DNA from: Acidiphilium multivorum AIU301
GTDB taxonomy: Bacteria; Pseudomonadota; Alphaproteobacteria; Acetobacterales; Acetobacteraceae
Assembly (NCBI RefSeq): GCF_000202835.1
Contig: NC_015186.1
Location: 434,001-498,000, forward strand
Length of the DNA: 64,000 nucleotides
Direction: 5' to 3'
Made by a program: the position numbers and the translations under genes. Shown piece after piece: positions 35,777 to 44,214 of this stretch (position 1 is its first letter; the number at the start of each line of letters is the position of its first letter). The notes under the pieces were generated by a model. That model was not told where the DNA came from. It did no database searches and worked only from the letters and a program-made list of their open reading frames with translations.

Positions 35777-35847
35777 CGCCGACAACAGGGCCGGGCCCGT
35801 ACGGGTCCGGCTCGCCGGCGTACCCGTCGCGTCGCCGCGATGCCGGA

Positions 35848-36150
35848 TCAAGTGTTGCGCCGGCGCCGGACCGGGGCACTGAGCCGACGTCTCGCCGGGC
35901 GCGACGTCTCCACAGGAGGTTTCGGGGTGGTGTCGAGCAGATCGGCAGGCTGGATCTTCAGCGCATCGGCAAGGTGCCAGAGCGTGATCAGTGTCACGTT
36001 CTGGCTGCCGCGCTCCATGCTGCTGACATGGGCACGGTCAACGCCCATACGCTCAGCCACCGCTTCCTGACTGAGTCCGGCCGCCAGGCGATAATGCCGC
36101 AGATTCGCGCCAAAGATCCTCCGAATGTCCATCCGCAGGATGGAGCGCAA
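35848..36150 (-). CDS. XRE-family helix-turn-helix regulator
   Basis: A 100-residue protein with an HTH_XRE domain at residues about 10-70: FGANLRHYRLAAGLSQEAVA, then RAHVSSMERGSQNVTLITLW and LADALKIQPADLL. The C-terminal tail is basic (PARRRLSAPVRRRR). It is divergent from the next plus-strand gene across a 137-bp AT-richer spacer with the centre ATTATAAT, the likely shared control region. Start may be the second Met (MDIRRIF, 36132). It probably controls transfer or maintenance genes of the ICE. Confidence 0.82.
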   Translation of the reverse strand: MRSILRMDIRRIFGANLRHYRLAAGLSQEAVAERMGVDRAHVSSMERGSQNVTLITLWHLADALKIQPADLLDTTPKPPVETSRPARRRLSAPVRRRRNT

Positions 36151-36287
36151 TCGCGTATCCTGGCGCTACGCATTATAATACGCGGACTTGTCACAGGACT
36201 GGCCGTGCGCGACATCCCAAGGCGCGCTATTCGTCCGATTCCGAATACGATGGCATGCCAAAAATTGGCCGCAGGGGAATAACACCG

Positions 36288-36575
36288 ATGATCAGGCCGA
36301 GCTTCGACGCGCCGGTCGCCGACGAGCCTCCCACCTCGGATCAGCTCACCGACTATGACCGGCTGCACATCATCCACTACGTCATCCTGCTCGATGCCGA
36401 GCGCGAGAACGTGCCGTGGGACGAGGTTGCGCGTGAGGCACTTCAGATCGATCCGAAGTCTGAACCGGCCCGCGCGCGTCGCGCTTATGAGACGCATCTT
36501 GCCCGGGCGAAGTGGATGGCGAACTCAGGCTGGCGTCAAATCCTGCGCGCTGGTTCGCCCGAGGGACAAGTCTGA
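36288..36575 (+). CDS. unknown 95-residue ICE protein
   Basis: Starts MIRPSFDAPVADEPP after a good aggggaa site. The core LTDYDRLHIIHYVILLDAERE and the Asp/Glu-Arg pattern resemble the DNA-binding, regulator-like proteins found between parA/repA and the DUF2285 gene on alphaproteobacterial elements, but I cannot name the family with confidence. It is divergent from the XRE regulator. Confidence 0.6.
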   Translation: MIRPSFDAPVADEPPTSDQLTDYDRLHIIHYVILLDAERENVPWDEVAREALQIDPKSEPARARRAYETHLARAKWMANSGWRQILRAGSPEGQV

Positions 36576-36731
36576 GACTCGTCAGACAGAAACGAACACG
36601 AACGACTCTGTCCTGCTCTGCGTCAATCACGATCATTATGAACATTCCATGACTTAGGTTGCAGATTCGCCCCTGCGTCCGAATCAATTGCAGTGGGCGC
36701 GTCAGAACCCCTGGCGCGTCGGAGGAGCGAC

Positions 36732-37536
36732 ATGCGGCCCTTCACGCGAGAGCGGCTGGCCGCCCGGTATCGTTATATCGAGAGCCTATCGCCGGACGGG
36801 CTGGTCTGGGAGTTGCAGCGACGGAGCACGGAGTACCGTGCAGACTATGAGGCGGTAGCACGGGTCGAACACGACCCGTTGTCCGAGGCCTCGAACGCAA
36901 TCTCCGAACGATGGAGGTTACGATTTCCTCGAAAGCCCTGACACGACCGGCGACCAGGCGATGCTGTTCTGGAATGCAGATGCCACGGCCCGCATCGTCC
37001 GGGTTGTCGTCGCCGCGGGTCCGGCGGCCGGCCGCGCCCTGGTCCGATTCGAGCCGGACGTTTGGGGTGCCCGCCACATCGGCAGGCTCACGCCGGACGG
37101 CTACCACCTGATCGTCGCGCCGGACGTGGGCACCCGGCATCACCTGCTGCTGCCCGGCCCCGAGCCACCGGCCCCCGGCGCCATGCTGACGCCGTGCATC
37201 CCCTGGGATGAATGGCACCCCGAGCGACTCGAGGCGGCCCGCGCGTTCTGGCACTTCGCCGCCCGGCCCCGGGTATCGCCGGCGCCGCGCACCCCACCGC
37301 CTCGGCCGCACCCGCGCGGTCTGAAGATCGCTTACATGGCCTGGGCGCTCGATCTGGCCGGAGCGGGCGCCAGCGAGCGCGACATCCACCGCGCCGTTAT
37401 CGGCGACCCGCCTGTCCTCTGGGAAGACAGCGGCGCCCGCAGTCGCATCCGCACCTTACTCGCCACCGCACGACGCTGGCGCGCCGGGGCGGCGCTTCAG
37501 CTCCTGCTGCCCCGGCGCCACGCGCTGGCCGGGTAG
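36732..37536 (+). pseudogene. DUF6499/DUF2285-type regulator, frameshifted
   Basis: The first frame (36732-36941) has YRYIESLSPDGLVWELQRRSTEYRADY, a DUF6499-like start, and stops soon after ISERW. In the next frame the homology continues as GGYDFLESPDTTGDQAMLFWNADA through a DUF2285-type domain (LKIAYMAWALDLAGAGASERDIH, then SRIRTLLATARRW). One base appears lost near 36912 at gatggagg; restoring it gives ISERWGGYDFLE. So a single regulator gene of about 267 codons has been broken by one deletion. Confidence 0.78.
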
Positions 37537-37698
37537 CCAGCCGCCAGCGGGCGCGACACCAGCGCCGTCATCCTCTGGGCTGCCCTGGCCGATTTCGACC
37601 ACCCCCCAGAATCGGCCCTAATCACGGCGCCGCCGGGCGCCGATCCTGCGTGCCGACGCGCGCCGATGGCCGGCCGCCCGACGCCGAGGATCACCGCC

Positions 37699-37971
37699 AT
37701 GCAGCCAGAACCACTGCCCAACCTGCCGCCGCGCTATCTGCGCACCCCCGAGGCGGCCAAGTTCCTCGGCCTCTCCGGTCGGACGCTGGAGAAGCACCGC
37801 ACCTTCGGCACCGGCCCCGCCTACCGCAAGATCGGCGGCCGGGTCGTCTATCGCCTCGAGGACCTCCAGCATTGGGCCGAAGCCGGTGCCCGGACTTCCA
37901 CCTCCGATCCCGGCCTCGGTGCCGCCACCACGCGCCGGCCGGGACGCCCGGCGGTGTTCGCCCGCCGATGA
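37699..37971 (+). CDS. AlpA/excisionase-type HTH_17 protein
   Basis: A 90-residue protein with the winged-helix core PRYLRTPEAAKFLGLSGRTL, then EKHRTFGTGPAYRKIGGRVV and YRLEDLQHWAE. Proteins of this kind precede repA on many alphaproteobacterial elements and act as transcription factors or recombination directionality factors. The chosen start is MQPEPLPN. The stop overlaps the repA start (ATGA), so the two are coupled and it may set RepA level. Confidence 0.8.
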   Translation: MQPEPLPNLPPRYLRTPEAAKFLGLSGRTLEKHRTFGTGPAYRKIGGRVVYRLEDLQHWAEAGARTSTSDPGLGAATTRRPGRPAVFARR

Positions 37972-38816
37972 TGGCCGAGCCTCCCCTGCCGGCGATCCTG
38001 GAACATGCGCGCCCGCGCGCCCCGGTCGATCTGATGAACTGGCCGTGGTTCAGCCTGGCCAAGACGCCGCGCGCTGCGCCCATCGACTACCAGGGCCGAC
38101 GACATTCGGTGCTGGTGACACCCGCGCCGGGCGCCAGCGCGATCGCGACCATCTGGGACGCTGACATTCTGTTCTGGGCCACCTCCCAGCTGATCCAGGC
38201 CCAGGACGAGAAGCTCCGCATTGCGCCCACGCTGATCGCCCCCGCGCGGCGGATTCTGCGCTTCCTGGGGCGCGACACTGGGCACAGCCAGTACGAGCGG
38301 CTCGCCGCGGCGCTGGAGCGCCTGGCAGCGAGCGAGGTCGTCACCACCATCGGCACACTGTCTGACCGTCCGGTGCGGTTCCATTGGATCGAAGCCTGGC
38401 AGCAAACCGCGGATGGAATCCTGCTCACCCTGCCAGAGTGGCTGCTGGACGCCGTTCGCCGGCGACGGGTGCTCGCCATCGATCCCGACTATTTCACCCT
38501 CAGCGGCGGCATTCAGCGCTGGCTCTGGCTGCTTGCGCGGAAACATGCCGGGCAACAATCCACAGGCTGGCGAATTTCGTTCGAGGCGCTGCATGCGCGT
38601 TCCGGTAGCGCAACACGGCACTGTCACTTCGTCGCGGCTCTGCGGAGGATAGCGCAGTCCGGGCGGCTCCTGACGTATCGAGTCGAACCAGTCCAGCACT
38701 GCGGAAATGAAGGGCTCAGCATCGGTCGATGGGCCGTGCCCGCCCACAGTGCCGCCTTGGTGCCTGGGGATAAGCCGGGTTTTGATCCACAGTTACGGGA
38801 GCGCATCTGTGAGTGA
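37968..38816 (+). CDS. repA: replication initiator protein RepA
   Basis: A 282-residue protein of the plasmid replication initiator A family: MNWPWFSLAKTPRAAPIDYQ, then IWDADILFWATSQL, RILRFLGRDTG, YERLAAALERLAASEV and LLDAVRRRRVLAIDPDYF give the winged-helix initiator pattern. It starts inside the stop of the AlpA-type gene; ATG at 37968 or 37971. Three iterons and an AT-rich region lie directly behind it, so RepA probably starts replication of the excised element there. A DnaA-box-like site lies in its 3' end. Confidence 0.85.
   Translation: MMAEPPLPAILEHARPRAPVDLMNWPWFSLAKTPRAAPIDYQGRRHSVLVTPAPGASAIATIWDADILFWATSQLIQAQDEKLRIAPTLIAPARRILRFLGRDTGHSQYERLAAALERLAASEVVTTIGTLSDRPVRFHWIEAWQQTADGILLTLPEWLLDAVRRRRVLAIDPDYFTLSGGIQRWLWLLARKHAGQQSTGWRISFEALHARSGSATRHCHFVAALRRIAQSGRLLTYRVEPVQHCGNEGLSIGRWAVPAHSAALVPGDKPGFDPQLRERICE
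38783..38791 (+). promoter_or_regulatory. DnaA-box-like site
   Basis: TGATCCACA differs from the consensus TTATCCACA at one base and lies 40 bases before the iterons, inside the repA 3' end. Confidence 0.4.
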
Positions 38817-38822
38817 GCGCAG

Positions 38823-38888
38823 CCTATCACTTCAACGGGCACGGCCTATCACTCGAAAAATCACGGCCTATCACTTCACGCATGGTCG
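38823..38888 (+). repeat. iteron array, putative oriV
   Basis: CCTATCACT occurs at 38823, 38845 and 38867, exactly 22 bases apart (two helical turns); copies 2 and 3 share the longer CACGGCCTATCACT. The array begins seven bases after the repA stop and is followed by an AT-rich stretch to about 38980. This is the arrangement of iteron-type replication origins bound by the initiator. Confidence 0.75.
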
Positions 38889-38940
38889 TATTATCCTTTT
38901 TGAATCAGATAGATACGGGCCATTCGTGGCGCCCTACTTA

Positions 38941-38964
38941 AGTACTGATTCTAGTACTGAATCT
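38941..38964 (+). repeat. 12-bp tandem repeat in AT-rich origin region
   Basis: AGTACTGATTCT at 38941-38952 is followed at once by AGTACTGAATCT at 38953-38964, one base different. It lies in the AT-rich stretch 38889-38980 behind the iterons, where a DNA-unwinding element would be expected. Confidence 0.6.
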
Positions 38965-39191
38965 TCCCTTGTATTTGCTGCGTGTTCTCACCCCAAAAAC
39001 CACGCCCGTCGGCGCCTTCGCGCACGCCGACGATCAACGTGTCTCCCTCCGACCGATCGTCGTGTCGGACGGCAGAAGGAAGGCGCATTGAGAGAGGGAT
39101 GGCTCCACGGTTCGTGCGTCCTTCCCACCCTCGGGAATGGCGCGGAACGGATGTCGGGAGGACCACACCGGCACGGCCTGGGAGGCAAGCG

Positions 39192-39668
39192 GTGATCGCG
39201 CAGGAGCCTCTGACCAGCGTCAGGCTGGTGTTCTATCGGGATCGAGTCGAACACTGCCTGCGCTTCGGCCGTGATGCCGACGCGCGCATCCTCGATCGGC
39301 GCCGGCGCCTGATCTTCTTCGCACCAGGCGCCGTGTTCGCCTTCGTCCGCTGGCAGGCGAACGACTTCGGGACCGTCCTGTCGCGCATCGACATTCTGCG
39401 CGCCTGCGGGGCGGGGGAGCCCTGCGCGACGGTGGCCGGCGTGCATCCAGGCGGCGAGATCCTGCTGCGGCTCTCGGACTGGGCGCGTGTGCAGCGATTG
39501 CTCGCGCTGATCGACGCGGTCGAGCAGGCCGGCGTCGAGGCGACGGATGTCGCGCCGGCCTACTGGCAGCACGTCCACAACCGCCTGCTCTGCGGCGAGC
39601 AGCCGCGGCCCTATGCCCGCGATCAACATCGCGCATGGCTGCTACGGCGCCGGGTGATGGCGTCATGA
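39192..39668 (+). CDS. DUF2840 protein
   Basis: The 158-residue product matches DUF2840: SVRLVFYRDRVEHCLRFGRD, then ILDRRRRLIFFAPGAVFAFV and GTVLSRIDILRA. I chose the GTG at 39192, with ggagg seven bases upstream; the longer frame to the left has no family character. Its stop overlaps traF (ATGA). DUF2840 genes travel with traF in conjugative elements; function unknown, probably DNA transfer. Confidence 0.82.
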   Translation: MIAQEPLTSVRLVFYRDRVEHCLRFGRDADARILDRRRRLIFFAPGAVFAFVRWQANDFGTVLSRIDILRACGAGEPCATVAGVHPGGEILLRLSDWARVQRLLALIDAVEQAGVEATDVAPAYWQHVHNRLLCGEQPRPYARDQHRAWLLRRRVMAS

Positions 39669-40204
39669 AGCGGAATCGGCGGACTCGGCATGCCGTGCTC
39701 CTCGCCATGCTCGCGGCCCTGGTCTTGCTCGCCGCTTCAGCGGTGCAGGCACGGCCGCTGGTGGTCTGGAATGCCACCGCCAGCACGCCGGTCGGCCTTT
39801 GGCGCGTGCTGCCGGGCGCGAGCCGGAAGCACCTCCGCGTCGGCGATTACGTGCTGTTCTGGCCCGACCGGCGCAGCGCGCGGTTCTTCGCCCGGCGCGG
39901 CTATCTGCCGCGCGGCGTACCGCTGCTGAAGCGCGTCGCCGCCATCGCCGGACAGGCCGTGTGCGAGCGCGACGGCGCGGTTTCGATCAATGGCCGCACC
40001 GTCGCCCGCGCCCTGCCGGTGGACGGACGCGGACGCAGCCTGGCCGCATGGAGCGGCTGCGGCAAGCTCCCGAACGGCGAGATTTTCGTGCTGATCCCCA
40101 GCGTGCCGGCCTCGCTCGACGGGCGGTACTTCGGGCCGACGCCGATCCGCGCCGTCATCGGCCGCGTCACGCCGCTCTGGTTTCCCGGCGGGCGGGCGCG
40201 ATGA
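39665..40204 (+). CDS. traF: TraF-type S26 signal peptidase (conjugative pilin maturation)
   Basis: A 179-residue membrane peptidase with an N-terminal anchor (LLAMLAALVLLAASAV), the catalytic serine in NATASTPVGLWR near residue 45 and lysine in LLKRVAAIAG near 90, the Ser/Lys dyad of S26 peptidases. The IncP homologue cleaves and cyclises the TrbC pilin. It overlaps DUF2840 and the lytic transglycosylase by four bases each. Confidence 0.88.
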   Translation: MKRNRRTRHAVLLAMLAALVLLAASAVQARPLVVWNATASTPVGLWRVLPGASRKHLRVGDYVLFWPDRRSARFFARRGYLPRGVPLLKRVAAIAGQAVCERDGAVSINGRTVARALPVDGRGRSLAAWSGCGKLPNGEIFVLIPSVPASLDGRYFGPTPIRAVIGRVTPLWFPGGRAR

Positions 40205-41256
40205 CCGTGCCGCGCATCTTCCCCGCCATCCTGTTGTTCGGCCCAGGGACGGCCATCCTGCCGTCCCGGCCGGTTTCCGCACCGCCGGCGCGCGCAGCGA
40301 AGGTCAAGGGCGGCGCAGCCGGCGCGCCCTGGCGCGCTTCACCCTTGACGGAAGCGAGCACGCTGGCAGCGCTTACGCCTGTCAGCGGCGTGGCAGCGGT
40401 TTGGCTCATGGAGGGGTTCACAATGGACGTGCTGACCCTGGTCGCGACCTGCGGTCTTGCGGCCCGCGCGGCGCTGTTCGTACCGCTCAGCGGCGCGCCG
40501 GTGTGCGGAAGTGCGGCGCCCCTATTGCGCGGCCACGGACACGAAGCGGTGGCCGTTTGGCGGCCCGACATCGCCGCGGCGGCGCACCGCTTCGACATTC
40601 CCGAAGCATGGATTGCCGCCGTGATGCGCGCGGAGAGCGGCGGCCAGGCGACCATGGACGGCGAGCCAATCCGCTCACCAGCAGGCGCGATGGGCCTGAT
40701 GCAGGTGATGCCGCACACCTACGCTGCGCTGCGTGCCCGCTATGGGCTGGGTGCCAATCCGTATGCGCCACGCGACAACATCCTCGCCGGCGCGGCGTAT
40801 CTGCGCGAGATGCTGGAGCGCTACGGCGTGCCCTGGTTCCTCGCTGCCTACAACGCCGGGCCGGCGCGGCTCGATGCGTTCTTGCACACCGGCCGCGCGC
40901 TGCCGGCCGAGACACAGCGCTACCTCGCCGCACTCGCGCCGCAGATCGGCGGCACGTCGGGCGCGTTGCAGACGGCAGTCGGGAGGATGGGATCGAGCAC
41001 GAAGTCTGCTCCGGAGGCGGCTCTCCTGGGCCCAAACGACGCCGTCAGCGCCGGCCTCTTCGCGACCGTTGTCGTGCACCCCGAGGCCTCTCCTGCGCGC
41101 ACTGTCCCGCCGATCGTGAGCCCGAGGCTGGCGCCGATGGCTGCACCGACGGAGGTCACGGGCGGTTCGGCTGCGGCCGGACTTGAGCCTCGATCTGCCT
41201 CCGGTTCTGCCCTCAATGTGCGCGGAAATGGTGCGCTGTTCGTCGTCCTCCAATGA
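40201..41256 (+). CDS. lytic transglycosylase of the conjugation apparatus
   Basis: A 351-residue protein with an SLT domain at residues about 125-240: FDIPEAWIAAVMRAESGGQA (catalytic Glu), AGAMGLMQVMPHTYAALR, NPYAPRDNILAGAAYLREML and FLAAYNAGPARLDAF. It opens the peptidoglycan for the transfer channel. The N-terminal 110 residues are unusual: a Pro/Ala-rich segment (PARAAKVKGGAAGAPWRA) precedes a second hydrophobic region, and the true start may be the internal Met (MEGFTMDV). The C-terminal 90 residues are low-complexity. Confidence 0.83.
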   Translation: MTVPRIFPAILLFGPGTAILPSRPVSAPPARAAKVKGGAAGAPWRASPLTEASTLAALTPVSGVAAVWLMEGFTMDVLTLVATCGLAARAALFVPLSGAPVCGSAAPLLRGHGHEAVAVWRPDIAAAAHRFDIPEAWIAAVMRAESGGQATMDGEPIRSPAGAMGLMQVMPHTYAALRARYGLGANPYAPRDNILAGAAYLREMLERYGVPWFLAAYNAGPARLDAFLHTGRALPAETQRYLAALAPQIGGTSGALQTAVGRMGSSTKSAPEAALLGPNDAVSAGLFATVVVHPEASPARTVPPIVSPRLAPMAAPTEVTGGSAAAGLEPRSASGSALNVRGNGALFVVLQ

Positions 41257-41720
41257 CGCGGGCGCACGGCGGATGAGTTGGCGACGGCTTCTGTCGATAC
41301 CACGGCGCGGCGCGATGTCCGGCTGCCGAACTGCACGTTCGCTGTACCAACTCCGCATCTGATCGCACTGCCAATTTGCGTGGCGCCGTCGATCCATCTG
41401 ACTATCGTGGCCCGTCGTGCGAGATTGCAGTGCATCGCGTTGCTCGCGTTGTTTTCTGTTGATCTGCGCTTGGAGAAAGACGGTCGCAGAGAGACCAATG
41501 TTCCGATTAGGAAGGACGGCAAGATAAAGGCCTGCGGCACCGCCTGTTCCCATCGGCCACGATTTCAGTGTCTGCACATTGGGTTATCGACCGCGGACAC
41601 CGTGCCGCGGATTCGCAACGAGGCACGGCAGCTCCGTGTCAGGGCCGCTTCCATCGGTGCATTTCCGCAGTGCCACCAAGGCTCCTTCGCGAGTGGCGGC
41701 TTTGCCGTCAGTCTCGGAGT
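41257..41720. other. gene-free spacer before the relaxase, candidate oriT region
   Basis: About 460 bases, relatively AT-rich, without a supportable gene. It contains a perfect seven-base inverted repeat CCGTGCC/GGCACGG (41600-41606 with 41622-41628). oriT is usually near the relaxase gene, so this spacer is a candidate, but no nic consensus was recognised. Confidence 0.35.
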
Positions 41721-43769
41721 ATGGCTCGCCCCGACGATGACCCGCGCCTCCGCCCTCGCCTCGGCCGCACGCGCAGCCGAGATCATCGGCGGGTGCTGGC
41801 GGCAACGCAGATCAAGCGCGCGATTTCTCGCGCCGGCGCACTCGCGCAGCCATCTGTTGCGACGCCACCTGTCGGTGCGCGGAGCCTCGCCGATCTGCCA
41901 GCCAAGCACGGCAGGGGCGCAGCGTTCGCGCGCGGGCGGGCAGCCTCACCACGGGGCTGGTCGCAGGCGCGGCCCGGCGCACGCCGAGTCGTCGTCAAAG
42001 CACGCTACGTGAAGATGCGCGCCGGGAGCCGCGCGGCGGCGGTGCATCTGCGCTACCTCCAGCGGGACGGCGTCACCCGTGAGGGTTCCCCCGGTCAGCT
42101 CTACTCCGCCACAGTGGACCGGGCCGACGGCCGCGCCTTTCTTGATCGCTCGGAGGGCGACCCGCGTCAGTTCCGCCTGATCGTGGCCGCCGAGGACGGG
42201 GCCGAGATGTCCGACCTCCGCGCCTTCACCCGCGATCTGATGCGGCAGGTCGAGCGCGACCTCGGCACCGGCCTCGACTGGGTTGCGGTCGATCACTTCA
42301 ACACCGCCCACCCGCACACGCACATCGTCATCCGCGGCGTCGATGAGGCCGGCGAGAACCTGGTGGTCGCCGGAGCCTATCTGGCCCACGGAATCCGGGA
42401 GCGCGCATCGGAGCTGGTCACCATAGAGCTCGGCCCGGAAAGCACGATGGAGCGACAGGCGAAGCTCGTGCGCGAGATCGACCAGGAACGGCTGACCCGG
42501 ATCGATCGGGCGCTGCTGCGCGAGGCCGGTAATGCGGCGGGTGGCGTGATCGACCTTCGCACCGCCGTCGGGGAGCCGCGCTCCGACGTCGACCGGCGGC
42601 AGCTACGGATCGGCCGGCTGCACGCCCTGGAGCGGCTGGGATTGGCCGAGGAGATCGCCACCGGCCGCTGGCGTCTGGTTCCCGGCATGGAGGAGACGCT
42701 GCGCGCCCTCGGGGAACGCGGGGACATCATCAAGACCATGCACCATGCGTTGACCCGCCATGGTGCGGAACGCGGCGCCGAACAGTTCGCGATCCACGAC
42801 CTCCGCGAGCCGCTCGCCGCACCGATCACCGGGCGGCTGCTGGGGCGGGGGCTTGGCGGCGACGAACTGGGCGATCGGGTTCATCTGATCGTCGATGGCC
42901 TCGACGGGCGGGTCCACTACGTCGAACTCCCCGCCGCCGGCGCGGATGCCGCCAACCCGCCGATCGGGGCCATCGTGGCGCTTGGCGCAGAACGCGGAGC
43001 GCCGGGCGCCGCAGACCGGAACATCGCCGACCTGGCGCACAGGACCGCCGGCATCTATCGGCCCGCAGACCACCTCGCCACCGCGCGCGCCGATCCCGGC
43101 ATCGCCGATCCGGAGGCCTATGTCGAAGCGCATGTCCGCCGCCTGGAGGCGCTGCGCCGCGCCGGCGCGGTCCAGCGGCTCGACGCCGACCATTGGCGCA
43201 TCCCGGCCGATCTCGAGCAGCGGGCTGCTCGCCACGACACGGGCCGCAGTCAGATGCCGAGCCTGCGCGTGCTGTCCGCGCTCGATCTGGAAACCCAGAT
43301 CCGTAGCGACGGGGGGACCTGGCTCGACCGCCAACTTCTGGCCCGCGACCCGGTGCAGGTCGCGCAAGGCGGGTTCGGGTTGGAGGTCGAAGTCGCCCTT
43401 GAGCGCCGCCGCCAGCATCACCTCAGCCACGGCGATGCGCGCCGGGACGCGGACGGGGGCGTGCGCTATCGCCGGGACCTTCTCGCGACGCTGGAGCGCC
43501 GCGAACTCGCGCGCGCCGGTGGTGAACTGGCGACGTCGCGCGCCGTGCCGTTCCGCATGGCGGCGTCCGGCGACACGATCCGCGGCACCTACTGCGAGGC
43601 GATCCAGCTCGCCTCCGGCCGCTACGCCCTGGTCGAGAACGGCCAGGAATTCACCCTGGTCCCCTGGCGGCCGGTGATCGAGCGCAGCCTTGGCCGCGAG
43701 GTCGTCGGCCTCGTCACCGGCGGCGGGATCTCCTGGCAGCTCGGCCGGGATCGAGGGCTCGGCATCTGA
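41721..43769 (+). CDS. VirD2-type relaxase with DUF3363
   Basis: A 682-residue relaxase. The catalytic region has the histidine triad HFNTAHPHTHIVIRGVD near residue 195, and a probable nucleophile Tyr in AVHLRYLQRDG near 110. From about residue 260 to the end it is DUF3363, with the C-terminal RYALVENGQEFTLVPWRP. It nicks oriT and pilots the DNA strand into the recipient. I chose ATG at 41721 (MARPDDDPRLRPRLG) as the family starts with a similar charged run; upstream in-frame codons lack this. Confidence 0.88.
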   Translation: MARPDDDPRLRPRLGRTRSRDHRRVLAATQIKRAISRAGALAQPSVATPPVGARSLADLPAKHGRGAAFARGRAASPRGWSQARPGARRVVVKARYVKMRAGSRAAAVHLRYLQRDGVTREGSPGQLYSATVDRADGRAFLDRSEGDPRQFRLIVAAEDGAEMSDLRAFTRDLMRQVERDLGTGLDWVAVDHFNTAHPHTHIVIRGVDEAGENLVVAGAYLAHGIRERASELVTIELGPESTMERQAKLVREIDQERLTRIDRALLREAGNAAGGVIDLRTAVGEPRSDVDRRQLRIGRLHALERLGLAEEIATGRWRLVPGMEETLRALGERGDIIKTMHHALTRHGAERGAEQFAIHDLREPLAAPITGRLLGRGLGGDELGDRVHLIVDGLDGRVHYVELPAAGADAANPPIGAIVALGAERGAPGAADRNIADLAHRTAGIYRPADHLATARADPGIADPEAYVEAHVRRLEALRRAGAVQRLDADHWRIPADLEQRAARHDTGRSQMPSLRVLSALDLETQIRSDGGTWLDRQLLARDPVQVAQGGFGLEVEVALERRRQHHLSHGDARRDADGGVRYRRDLLATLERRELARAGGELATSRAVPFRMAASGDTIRGTYCEAIQLASGRYALVENGQEFTLVPWRPVIERSLGREVVGLVTGGGISWQLGRDRGLGI

Positions 43770-44214
43770 TGCCTCGCCGAGGCGCAGAGCTTCCAGGTCG
43801 CGCCGGAGGAACCTGGTGGTGAAAATCTGACGCTTCGTCCCGGTTCGGACTACTGCAACGAGCGGGGAGTGGTCTGCCTGCTTTTCGACGGAGGATCTAA
43901 AAGGCGGACATCGCCCGCTCAGCGTAGTATGGCCGGTAGCGGCCCGACCGCTATGGAGGAGGCGAAACGGGAAAGCAGACACCAGGGAGCAACAACTGAC
44001 GGCTCTCAGTCAATTGCGGAAGATCCGCTTGCGCGGCCACCATGCCGGAACGGACTGGTGGCTGGCCAATGGTCCACTACCAAAAGTTGCGAGGAAGGGG
44101 AATTTCGTCTTCCCTACATCTCGCCTTCCTCGAAAGGTGTCGCAGACGGTCGTCGGCTTGGTTTGCTCGTTTGCCTCTATCCTTGTCCAATAACGGCTGG
44201 CACAGTCCCTCGCA
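43770..44214. other. gene-free spacer, left boundary of the GHKL/DUF3883 cargo
   Basis: About 445 bases without a supportable gene. Composition becomes AT-richer toward the right, where the promoter of the large gene must lie. The junction between backbone and cargo is somewhere in this spacer; no direct repeat matching the right side was noticed. Confidence 0.4.

Noticed and set aside
38823-38888. Repeat array considered as a CRISPR
   Set aside because: Only three short repeats with 13-base spacers and no cas genes; position behind repA fits iterons.
42603-43982. 459-codon minus-strand frame over the relaxase
   Set aside because: Antisense shadow; the plus strand has clear relaxase and DUF3363 sequence.
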